8,196 nucleotides of DNA from Rubrobacter sp. GTDB taxonomy: Bacteria; Actinomycetota; Rubrobacteria; Rubrobacterales; Rubrobacteraceae. Position numbers and translations under genes: made by a program. Of the stretch, positions 1 to 5,497 are shown in pieces. The stretch is from positions 1-8,196 of the forward strand of contig JADDPV010000234.1 in assembly GCA_016781705.1 (NCBI GenBank), written 5' to 3'. Positions within the stretch are counted from its first letter, which is position 1. The number at the start of each line of letters is the position of its first letter. The notes beneath the pieces are model-generated. The model was not told the DNA's origin and did no database searches. It saw only the letters and a program-made list of their open reading frames with translations.

Positions 1-4
1 GGGC

Positions 5-32
5 GTCCCCGAGACTATGCGGACCCGGGGAC
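5..32. other. Inverted repeat / hairpin at left edge
   Basis: GTCCCCG (5-11) is exactly complementary to CGGGGAC (26-32) around a 14-nt loop. It may be the terminator stem of a gene to the left or a protein-binding site in the mobile element. There is no T-run after it, so it is not a canonical intrinsic terminator on the plus strand. Confidence 0.35.
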
Positions 33-65
33 AGCAACAAGGTAGGGAGTACTAGCGAGAGCAGA

Positions 66-99
66 GCGAGCCCCGGAACACGGTGGCCCTGGGGCTCGC
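66..99. other. Strong inverted repeat upstream of the HTH gene
   Basis: GCGAGCCCC (66-74) pairs perfectly with GGGGCTCGC (91-99), with a G-T and a G-C pair possible next inside and a loop of about 12-16 nt. It lies about 90 bp upstream of the small HTH gene. It could end transcription from a gene to the left or act as an operator. No T-tract follows; the flank is CCATCTTCC. The function is not determinable from sequence. Confidence 0.4.
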
Positions 100-187
100 C
101 CATCTTCCAACATTCTGTACAAACTTTGCCTTTAGATCGTCTACGCAATGCAGTAGGATCACCGCACGAGCGGTTAAGCTACGGGGC

Positions 188-391
188 ATGGAGGTGGACA
201 CGGAGAAGCTGAAGGAACTGAGGCGGCGCAGGGTGCTCTCGATGCGCGAGCTCGAGGAGCTTTCGGGCGTCTCCCACAACACGATCTGGCGCATAGAAAG
301 CGGCCGGCAGGGGGCGCACCCTCGGACCGTCCGCAAGCTGGCAAGAGCCTTGGGTGTCGAGCCCGAGGAGCTGCTGAAAAAGGAGGAGTGA
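188..391 (+). CDS. Small Cro/CI (XRE)-family HTH DNA-binding protein
   Basis: A 67-residue protein that is almost entirely one helix-turn-helix domain of the Cro/C1 (HTH_3) type, about residues 8-62. The pattern LSMRELEELSGVSHNTIWRIESGR is visible as the first helices and recognition helix (split here: MRELEELSGVS at 19-29, then NTIWRIESGR at 31-40), followed by the usual PRTVRKLARALGV closing helices. The ATG at 188 was chosen because the domain begins just after it. An in-frame extension back to 83 would add residues with no family likeness; the Shine-Dalgarno at 188 is weak (ACGGGG). The end abuts or overlaps the integrase gene, so the two are probably co-transcribed. Such proteins next to an integrase usually act as the element's repressor or as an excision/directionality factor; which one cannot be told here. 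Confidence 0.85.
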   Translation: MEVDTEKLKELRRRRVLSMRELEELSGVSHNTIWRIESGRQGAHPRTVRKLARALGVEPEELLKKEE

Positions 392-396
392 GGTTG
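381..396 (+). promoter_or_regulatory. Ribosome binding site that decides the integrase start
   Basis: AGGAGG at 381-386 lies inside the end of the HTH gene. It is only 1 nt from the GTG at 388 but 7 nt from the TTG at 394. The spacing favours TTG 394 as the true initiation codon, giving a protein starting MSKKRG. Confidence 0.6.
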
Positions 397-1524
397 AGCA
401 AGAAGCGTGGCAACGGGGAGGGTTCGATCTCCCGCCGCAAGAACGGCGGCTGGATGGCCCAGTACGCCGTCTACACGGCACAGGGGCGCAAGCGCAAGAC
501 GATCTACGGCAAGACGCGGGCCGAGGTGGCGAAGAAGCTCGCCAAGGCCCTCTCCGATCGCGAGGGCGGCCTCGTCTTCGACGCCGAGGGCCTCAAGCTC
601 CGGGAGTACCTCTCCCGCTGGCTCGAAGACTCCGTCAAGGACACGGTGAGGAACACCACCTACGAGCGCTACGAGCAGATCTCAAGGACCCACATCATCC
701 CCATGCTCGGCGACGTGAAGCTCAAGGCCTTATCCCCGACCCACGTGCGCAGCCTCTACAAGGAGAAGCTCCAAACCTTGAGCCCGCGCACCGTCCAGTA
801 CATCCACGTCACCCTGCACAAGGCGCTCAAGCAGGCCGTAAACGATGGCCTCATCCCGCGCAACGCCACCGAAGCTGTCAAGCCCCCGCAGGTACGCCGG
901 GAGGAGATTCGCCCCCTGACGCCCGAGCAGGTCAAGATGCTGCTCGACGCGGCCCGCGGTGACCGCCTCGAAGCCCTCTACGCTTTGGCCGTCCACACCG
1001 GGCTCAGGCAAGGGGAACTCCTGGGGCTCAAGTGGGAAGACATCGACCTCGAGGAGAGGACGCTACACGTGAGGCGCGCCCTGACCACGGCGAAGGGCGG
1101 TCCTCGTCTCGCCGCTCCCAAAACGAAGGGTAGCCGCCGCCGCGTCAGCCTGACCAAGGGTGCAGTGGACGCCCTCAGAGGCCACCTGGCGCGTCAGCTA
1201 GAAGAGATAGACAGGGCCGGCTCCCTGTGGCAGGAGAACGGGCTCGTGTTCGCCTCCGAGACCGGCAGGCCCCTCGACCGTCGAAGCGTGACGACCCACC
1301 TGTTCAAGCCCCTCCTCAAGCGTGCGGGATTACCGGCGAAGACCCGCTTCCACGACCTCCGGCATACGTGCGCTACCCTGCTGCTGACGAAGAACGTCAA
1401 TCCCAAGGTCGTCTCGGAGATGCTGGGCCACTCCAGTATCTCCATCACCCTCGACACCTACTCGCACGTCCTCCCCGACATGCAAGACAGCGCGGCCCGC
1501 GCCCTCGAAGAAGCCCTCCGCTGA
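394..1524 (+). CDS. Site-specific tyrosine recombinase (phage-type integrase)
   Basis: Full-length integrase of about 376 residues (378 if the GTG at 388 is used). An AP2-like arm-binding N-terminus (about 5-55, GEGSISRRKNGGW) is followed by a SAM-like core-binding domain (about 68-160) and the catalytic domain (about 175-370). Counting from GTG 388, all catalytic residues are present: R207 (HTGLRQGE), a beta-hairpin lysine at K245 or K247, H322 and R325 (HDLRH), H348 (LGHSS) and nucleophile Y358 (DTYSHV). The enzyme should therefore be active. It follows the HTH gene with a 2-nt gap and points at the 3' end of tRNA-Leu 98 bp downstream, the classic arrangement for an element integrated in a tRNA gene. 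The role is integration and excision by strand exchange through a 3'-phosphotyrosyl intermediate. The specific element type (prophage, ICE or island) cannot be told because the rest lies outside the window. Confidence 0.95.
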   Translation: MSKKRGNGEGSISRRKNGGWMAQYAVYTAQGRKRKTIYGKTRAEVAKKLAKALSDREGGLVFDAEGLKLREYLSRWLEDSVKDTVRNTTYERYEQISRTHIIPMLGDVKLKALSPTHVRSLYKEKLQTLSPRTVQYIHVTLHKALKQAVNDGLIPRNATEAVKPPQVRREEIRPLTPEQVKMLLDAARGDRLEALYALAVHTGLRQGELLGLKWEDIDLEERTLHVRRALTTAKGGPRLAAPKTKGSRRRVSLTKGAVDALRGHLARQLEEIDRAGSLWQENGLVFASETGRPLDRRSVTTHLFKPLLKRAGLPAKTRFHDLRHTCATLLLTKNVNPKVVSEMLGHSSISITLDTYSHVLPDMQDSAARALEEALR

Positions 1525-1526
1525 CG

Positions 1527-1547
1527 GGTTGCAGTACGGTTGCAGTA
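1527..1547. repeat. Tandem 10-bp direct repeats, possible integrase arm sites
   Basis: GGTTGCAGTA occurs at 1527-1536 and again at 1538-1547, an exact repeat with an 11-bp period, right after the integrase stop. TTGCAG recurs at 1604-1609, and TGCAGTA occurs at 149-155 ahead of the HTH gene. Short direct repeats with one-helical-turn spacing between int and the core site are typical of arm-type sites bound by the integrase N-terminal domain. The role is inferred. Confidence 0.45.
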
Positions 1548-1551
1548 AACG

Positions 1552-1573
1552 GCCCCGGCGCGAGGACCGGGGC
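1552..1573 (+). terminator. GC hairpin after the integrase gene
   Basis: GCCCCGG (1552-1558) and CCGGGGC (1567-1573) form a perfect 7-bp stem with an 8-nt loop, 27 bp after the integrase stop. Only a weak T-rich stretch follows, so termination may be inefficient or Rho-assisted. It would keep integrase transcripts from running antisense into the tRNA. Confidence 0.45.
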
Positions 1574-1622
1574 TTCACCTTGCGGTTCACGTTTTAGCCG
1601 CTTTTGCAGGAATTTTTTGAAG

Positions 1623-1660
1623 TACCGGAGGTGGGACTCGAACCCACACTCCCCGAAGGG
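1623..1660. other. Probable attachment site (att) in the tRNA-Leu 3' half
   Basis: The integrase lies on the 3' side of the tRNA gene and close to it, so the crossover site is expected in the T-arm/acceptor 3' part of the tRNA. The tRNA is intact, as expected when the element restores the 3' end. The other copy of this segment (T-stem/loop plus CTCCGGTA) is not found in positions 1-390 and should lie to the left of the window. The exact core limits cannot be set from one end. Confidence 0.5.
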
Positions 1661-1705
1661 AACCGGATTTTGAGTCCGGCGCGTCTACCATTCCGCCACT
1701 CCGGC
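1623..1705 (-). tRNA. tRNA-Leu (anticodon CAA)
   Basis: The reverse strand folds as a class II tRNA of 83 nt. The acceptor GCCGGAG pairs with CTCCGGT (one G-T at position 1-72) and the discriminator is A73. The D arm is GCG/CGC, the anticodon stem is CCGGA/TCCGG with loop CTCAAAA, the long variable arm has stem CCC-TTC-GGG, and the T arm is GTGGG-TTCGAGT-CCCAC. The anticodon CAA reads UUG. The 3' CCA is not encoded (CT follows A73), so it must be added by the nucleotidyltransferase. The 3' end faces the integrase. Confidence 0.97.
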
Positions 1706-1718
1706 AGGGAGAGTGACG

Positions 1719-1727
1719 AGTATACCA
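1719..1727 (-). promoter_or_regulatory. Extended -10 promoter for tRNA-Leu
   Basis: Read on the minus strand, TGGTATACT gives a TATACT -10 box (1724-1719) with the TG of an extended -10 one base upstream. Transcription would start a few bases before the tRNA 5' end at 1705. No good -35 is seen at the usual distance, which the extended -10 would compensate. Confidence 0.6.
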
Positions 1728-1751
1728 TGCTCGCCTTTGGCCCCGGGCATA

Positions 1752-1781
1752 TTGACAGAGCGAAGCGGGTGCGGCGATAAT
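1752..1781 (+). promoter_or_regulatory. Sigma-70-type promoter of the liv operon
   Basis: A perfect -35 TTGACA (1752-1757) and a -10 GATAAT (1776-1781, 5 of 6 matches) are separated by 18 bp. The start point would be near 1788, giving a leader of about 105 nt before the livJ start codon. This is the best housekeeping promoter in the window and is oriented into livJ. Confidence 0.75.
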
Positions 1782-1799
1782 CTCACCCTATCAGGGGAC

Positions 1800-1892
1800 A
1801 TGCGCGGCCCGCTCGTCGGTTATCCGGGAGCAGGGCCGCCTCGAAGGGGATTGGGACGCTCGCTGTGGCGCGGGCTGGACAAGGAGGTATAG
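1800..1892 (+). CDS. Possible 30-codon leader ORF upstream of livJ
   Basis: An ATG at 1800, only about 12 nt after the predicted transcription start, opens a 30-codon frame (MRGPLVGYPGAGPP...). It ends with TAG at 1890-1892, one base before the livJ TTG at 1894. The livJ Shine-Dalgarno lies in its last codons, so ribosomes ending here could affect livJ initiation. It holds four Leu and two Val codons but no run of them, so classical attenuation is not clearly indicated. Its own ribosome site (AGGGG at 1793-1797) is too close to be strong. This may be a chance ORF. Confidence 0.25.
   Translation: MRGPLVGYPGAGPPRRGLGRSLWRGLDKEV
1804..1839 (+). promoter_or_regulatory. Long stem-loop in the livJ 5' leader
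   Basis: GCGGCCC (1804-1810) pairs with GGGCCGC (1833-1839). The stem continues as GCTC (1811-1814) with GAGC (1828-1831) past a bulged A1832, then CGG (1817-1819) with CCG (1824-1826) around a TTAT loop. That is 14 Watson-Crick pairs at the very start of the mRNA. No T-run follows, so it is not an intrinsic terminator; mRNA stabilisation or a regulatory fold are possible. I recognise no known riboswitch or T-box consensus. Confidence 0.5.
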
Positions 1893-1893
1893 G

Positions 1894-3150
1894 TTGTCGA
1901 GAAGAAGACGTAAGATGGGGATGCTCGCGGTGTTGGGTATCGCCTCGGCCTTGATGATAGCTGGATGCGGCGGCGGCGGCCAGGGTGAGGGCGAAGAGGG
2001 TGGCGACCAGCCAACGGTGACCATCGTCAGCGACCTGCCGTTGCAGGGGTCGTCCAGGCCGCAGAACGAGACGATAGTCAACGCGATCAAGCTGGCGCTC
2101 GAGCAGCGCGACAACATGGCCGGGGACGTCAGGGTCAACTACACCTCTCAGGACAACGCCACGGCGCAGGCCGGGCAGTGGGACGAGGCCAAGTGCGCCG
2201 AGAACGCCCAGACCGCCGCCCAGGACGAGGAGATCGTCGCCTGGATCGGCCCGTTCAACTCCGGGTGCGCGGCGGTAGAGATCCCGATCCTCAACGAGGC
2301 TGGCCTTGGTATGGTTAGCCCCGCGAACACCCTCCTCGGGCTCACGAAGCCCAGCCCGGATCCGACAGAACCGGACAAGTACTATCCTACCGGCGAGCGC
2401 AACTACCTACGCGTTATCCCGGCCGATGACAAGCAGGGCCGGGCGGGCGCCTTGTGGTTGGACGACGAGGGCGTGGAGAGCGTCTTCATCATCGACGACA
2501 GGCAGGTTTACGGCCAGGGTCTTGCTGACCAGTTCGAGCAGAACGCCGAGGAGCTCGGCATAGAGGTGCTGGGACGCGAGGGCATCGACGGTACCGCATC
2601 GAACTACCGGTCGCTGATGACCCGCATCGCGGACGAGCAGCCTGACGCCATCTACTACGGCGGCATCACGCAGAACAACGCCGGCCAGCTTATCCGCGAC
2701 AAGGTGAGCATCGTCGGCGACAACGAGGAAGTGATCTTCATGGGTCCGGACGGCATCTTCGAGGAGGCGTTCCTGGAGGCGGCGGGCGAGAGCGCCGAGG
2801 GCGCCTACGTCACCTTCGGCGGCCTGCCGCCGGAGAAGCTCTCCGAGGAGGGCCAGGCGTTCGTCGAGGAGTACAGGGACACCTACGGCGGCGACGTCGA
2901 GGCGTACACCGCCTACGGCTACGAGGCGGCCAACGTGGTGCTCGACGCCATCGAGCGGGCCTACGACGAGAACGGCGAGGTCACCCGCGAGGGTGTGCTC
3001 GAGCAGCTATTCGCCACGGAGGACTACGAGGGGGTCTTGGGGACCTGGAGCTTCGACGAGGACGGCGACACGACCCTCACCGAGCTCTCTGGCCAGAGGA
3101 TCGAAGGTGGCGAGTTCACGTTCGACCGAACTATAGACATTAGCGAGTAA
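1894..3150 (+). CDS. livJ: Branched-chain amino-acid-type ABC transporter substrate-binding lipoprotein
   Basis: A 418-residue extracytoplasmic binding protein of the LivJ/Peripla_BP_6 family (type I fold, about residues 38-400). A TTG start at 1894 is chosen: AAGGAGGT (1881-1888) sits 5 nt upstream and the protein then begins with the charged n-region SRRRRK. A hydrophobic stretch follows and then the lipobox IAGC with lipidated Cys25, then a flexible Gly/Glu-rich linker. The family segments around WIGPFNSGCAAVEIPIL and GMVSPANT carry the expected ligand-contacting Ser/Thr region. The protein should be anchored on the outer face of the cytoplasmic membrane and deliver ligand to LivHM. The substrate is probably Leu/Ile/Val, but this family also binds other amino acids, amides and aromatic acids, so specificity is inferred from gene context. 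It is the first gene of the operon and is followed by a strong terminator. Confidence 0.92.
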   Translation: MSRRRRKMGMLAVLGIASALMIAGCGGGGQGEGEEGGDQPTVTIVSDLPLQGSSRPQNETIVNAIKLALEQRDNMAGDVRVNYTSQDNATAQAGQWDEAKCAENAQTAAQDEEIVAWIGPFNSGCAAVEIPILNEAGLGMVSPANTLLGLTKPSPDPTEPDKYYPTGERNYLRVIPADDKQGRAGALWLDDEGVESVFIIDDRQVYGQGLADQFEQNAEELGIEVLGREGIDGTASNYRSLMTRIADEQPDAIYYGGITQNNAGQLIRDKVSIVGDNEEVIFMGPDGIFEEAFLEAAGESAEGAYVTFGGLPPEKLSEEGQAFVEEYRDTYGGDVEAYTAYGYEAANVVLDAIERAYDENGEVTREGVLEQLFATEDYEGVLGTWSFDEDGDTTLTELSGQRIEGGEFTFDRTIDISE

Positions 3151-3165
3151 TCACGGCAAGCGTAA

Positions 3166-3202
3166 GACGGGACCGGGGTAACAGATCCCCGGTCCCGTTT
3201 AT
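3166..3202 (+). terminator. Strong intrinsic terminator between livJ and livH
   Basis: ACGGGACCGGGG (3167-3178) and CCCCGGTCCCGT (3187-3198) make a perfect 12-bp stem with an 8-nt loop, followed by TTTATTA. It starts 16 bp after the livJ stop and ends about 25 bp before livH. Placed inside an operon it would limit read-through, so the binding protein is made in excess over the membrane components. Confidence 0.85.
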
Positions 3203-3212
3203 TAGAAGAGGG

Positions 3213-3218
3213 TAATAT
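3213..3218 (+). promoter_or_regulatory. Possible -10 element for separate livH transcription
   Basis: TAATAT (3213-3218, fits TANNNT) ends 6 nt before the livH ATG at 3225. That is the spacing of leaderless actinobacterial transcripts. No -35 box is evident because the terminator stem occupies that position. It would explain how livHMGF are expressed despite the terminator; read-through is the alternative. Confidence 0.3.
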
Positions 3219-3224
3219 CGGCAG

Positions 3225-4316
3225 ATGAGCATGGTAGAGGCCAAGCAGGGGGGGCTGCTAGACAGCGTAAGGTCTTCGAGCTGGCAGTCGCGCATCGCAG
3301 TCGCCGTCGTGGCGGTGCTGGTGGTGGTGTTGCTCTTCCAGGCGGCGCAAGACCCAGCGCAGTTCGTCTCGCAGCTATTGGTGGGGATCACGAACGGCGC
3401 GATCATCGCGCTCATCGCCCTCGGGTACACGCTGGTCTACGGGATCGTCGAGTTGATCAACTTCGCCCACGGCGATAACTTCATGCTCGGCTCCTTTGTC
3501 GGTCTCACGGTCCTGAGCGGGACCTTCCTCGGGCTCGGTTTCTTCGCTCCCATAGGCGGCGACTCCGGCGCGGCCTTGCAGATAGTGGGTGTCGTCTTCG
3601 CGCTCGTGGCGGCAATGGCGATATGCGGCCTGATCAACGTAGGTATAGAGCGCATTGCGTATAAGCCCCTTAGGAACGCGCCTCGCCTCGCCGTGCTCAT
3701 CACGGCCATAGGGATGTCTTTCATCCTCCAGAACATAGGTCTCGTGTGGAAGGGCGCCTCGCAGATACCGTTCCCCAGCCTCATCCCCGACGGCAACGCC
3801 CTGGGCGCCTTCACCGACGCCCTCGTCTACCGCTGGAAGGATCTCTTTATCATCCTGGTGACGATACCGCTGCTGCTCGCGCTCTCGTACTTCGTGCAGC
3901 GGACCAAGCAGGGCAAGGCGATGCGGGCCGTCGCACAGGACAAGGAGGCCGCGGCGATGATGGGGATAAACGTGGACCGCACGATCGCGGTGACGTTCCT
4001 CCTGGGTGGCATTCTCGCGGGGGCGGCGGGGGTGATGTTCGGGCTCTTCAACGGGACCACCGTTTTCAACGTCGGCTTCCGGCAGGGGCTGTTCGCGTTC
4101 ACGGCGGCGGTCTTGGGTGGCATCGGGAACCTCACCGGCGCCGTCGTCGGCGGGATACTCATCGGGGTGATAGGGGCGATGAGCGACCAGTACGTGGGCG
4201 TCAGGTGGACGGAGATCATGATCTTCACCGTGCTCATCTTGGTCCTGGTCTTCCGGCCGCAGGGTCTGCTCGGCGACCGGTCATCGGTGCAAGGGGGCGG
4301 GGGCGAGCGGACGTGA
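3225..4316 (+). CDS. livH: Branched-chain amino-acid-type ABC transporter permease LivH
   Basis: A 363-residue integral membrane protein of the LivH half of the HAAT-family channel. Many hydrophobic segments are visible (about 24-40, 50-75, 118-140, 156-172, 206-223, 254-275, 288-318, 328-344). Family signatures are NFAHGD at 79-84 and the ATPase-contact loop GKAMRAVAQDKEAAAMMGIN at 230-249, and the C-terminus ends in the usual FRPQGLLG. The ATG at 3225 was chosen; an in-frame ATG at 3231 is a close alternative. The Shine-Dalgarno is poor (AGAGGG about 12 nt away), consistent with either a weak site or a leaderless start. The stop overlaps the livM GTG by 4 nt (GTGA), so translation is coupled. 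It pairs with LivM to form the membrane channel. Confidence 0.93.
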   Translation: MSMVEAKQGGLLDSVRSSSWQSRIAVAVVAVLVVVLLFQAAQDPAQFVSQLLVGITNGAIIALIALGYTLVYGIVELINFAHGDNFMLGSFVGLTVLSGTFLGLGFFAPIGGDSGAALQIVGVVFALVAAMAICGLINVGIERIAYKPLRNAPRLAVLITAIGMSFILQNIGLVWKGASQIPFPSLIPDGNALGAFTDALVYRWKDLFIILVTIPLLLALSYFVQRTKQGKAMRAVAQDKEAAAMMGINVDRTIAVTFLLGGILAGAAGVMFGLFNGTTVFNVGFRQGLFAFTAAVLGGIGNLTGAVVGGILIGVIGAMSDQYVGVRWTEIMIFTVLILVLVFRPQGLLGDRSSVQGGGGERT

Positions 4317-5497
4317 GAGGCGACGCGAGGCTGAACAAGCTCGCCCTGCCGGTAGGGCTGATCCTGCTGGCCCTCGTCTTCCCGTTCGTGGACGACGCCC
4401 TGGGGACGAACCTGACATTCTCGGCGATCGTCGTCGCGGTCTTCGTGATGCTCGCTCTGGGGCTGAACATCGTGGTCGGGTTCGCCGGGCTCCTGGACCT
4501 CGGCTTCGTGGCGTTCTACGCGCTCGGGGCATACGTCGTCGGCTGGCTCGCCTCCAGTCACTTCCAGCAGGTCAGCTTCTCCTTCCTCTCGGCCGCCAAC
4601 ACGACGACCGTCAGCGGGGTGGAGAAGCCGGGCATACATATCTCCTTCTGGATCATACTCATCCTCGCCGGGGCATTCGCGGCGCTGTGCGGGGTTATCA
4701 TCGGGGCGCCGACCTTGAGGCTCCGGGGTGACTACCTGGCGATCGTCACGCTGGGGTTTGGCGAGATCATCCCGCAGTTCTTCGAGAACGGGAACAACAT
4801 CTTCGGCTTCAACCTCACCAACGGCGTCGTGGGTATCAAGGCCATAGACTCGCCGGGCTTCCCGTTCCTGCCGGACGCCCTCGACGACTGGCAGCGCTTC
4901 ACGACCAGCAACCTGAACCCGTGGTACTTTACGATCCTCGCTCTGGTCTTGATCACCATCTTCGTCAACATACGCCTGCGGGACTCGAGGCTCGGTCGCG
5001 CCTGGATCGCGGTACGCGAGGACGAGACGGCCGCGGCGGCGATGGGGATCAACCTGGTGACGACCAAGCTGTGGGCCTATGCCCTGGGCGCGGTATTCGG
5101 GGGCCTGGCAGGGGCGTTCTATGGCGCGTTCATAAAGAGCATCTTCCCGACCAGCTTCTCGTTTAACGTATCTATATTGATTCTGTGCATGGTCATCCTC
5201 GGGGGGATGGGCAACATATACGGCGTGATTTTGGGCGCCATCGTGCTGCAGGGGATCAACTTCTACCTCCTCCCGCAGGTCAACGAGTGGGTCCACGCCA
5301 TCGGCGACGCTACCGGCAGCGCCCTGCTCGCCGAGGCGGACATCCCCCGTTACAACTTCTTCCTCTTCGGTCTCCTCCTGGTCATCATGATGCTCCTCAG
5401 ACCCGAGGGCATCATCCCTAACCGCCAGAGGGCCGAGGAGCTGCACGGCGGCGAGGAGGAGGACGCGTCCGTCCCGGAGGTGAGCCGTGCCGGCTGA
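4313..5497 (+). CDS. livM: Branched-chain amino-acid-type ABC transporter permease LivM
   Basis: A 394-residue membrane permease. The GTG at 4313 is the start because it overlaps the livH stop in the GTGA arrangement and the protein then opens with a short charged segment and a first membrane helix (about 11-25). The open frame continues upstream to 3746, but that extension is a shadow of livH and is Arg/Gly-rich without membrane character. Membrane segments follow at about 36-80, 112-134, 203-221, 252-275, 284-320 and 346-363. The ATPase-contact loop is at 225-247 (LGRAWIAVREDETAAAAMGI). GFAGLLDLG (56-64) and LRGDYLAIVTLGFGEI (137-152) are typical LivM segments. The acidic C-terminal tail (EEEDA) is long for the family but the domain is complete. 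No good Shine-Dalgarno is seen, so initiation probably depends on coupling to livH. Confidence 0.93.
   Translation: MRGDARLNKLALPVGLILLALVFPFVDDALGTNLTFSAIVVAVFVMLALGLNIVVGFAGLLDLGFVAFYALGAYVVGWLASSHFQQVSFSFLSAANTTTVSGVEKPGIHISFWIILILAGAFAALCGVIIGAPTLRLRGDYLAIVTLGFGEIIPQFFENGNNIFGFNLTNGVVGIKAIDSPGFPFLPDALDDWQRFTTSNLNPWYFTILALVLITIFVNIRLRDSRLGRAWIAVREDETAAAAMGINLVTTKLWAYALGAVFGGLAGAFYGAFIKSIFPTSFSFNVSILILCMVILGGMGNIYGVILGAIVLQGINFYLLPQVNEWVHAIGDATGSALLAEADIPRYNFFLFGLLLVIMMLLRPEGIIPNRQRAEELHGGEEEDASVPEVSRAG
5476..5489 (+). promoter_or_regulatory. Ribosome binding site for livG
   Basis: GGAGGTGA (5476-5483) lies inside the end of livM; GGAGG ends 6 nt before the GTG at 5487. It supports the 11-nt overlap of livG with livM rather than a start further downstream. 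Confidence 0.65.

Noticed and set aside
83..187. N-terminal extension of the HTH protein
   Set aside because: The extra 35 residues have no HTH-family likeness, and the extension starts inside the 66-99 inverted repeat.
1227..1673. 148-codon plus-strand frame overlapping the integrase and the tRNA
   Set aside because: Out of frame with the integrase catalytic domain and runs through the tRNA gene; a shadow frame.
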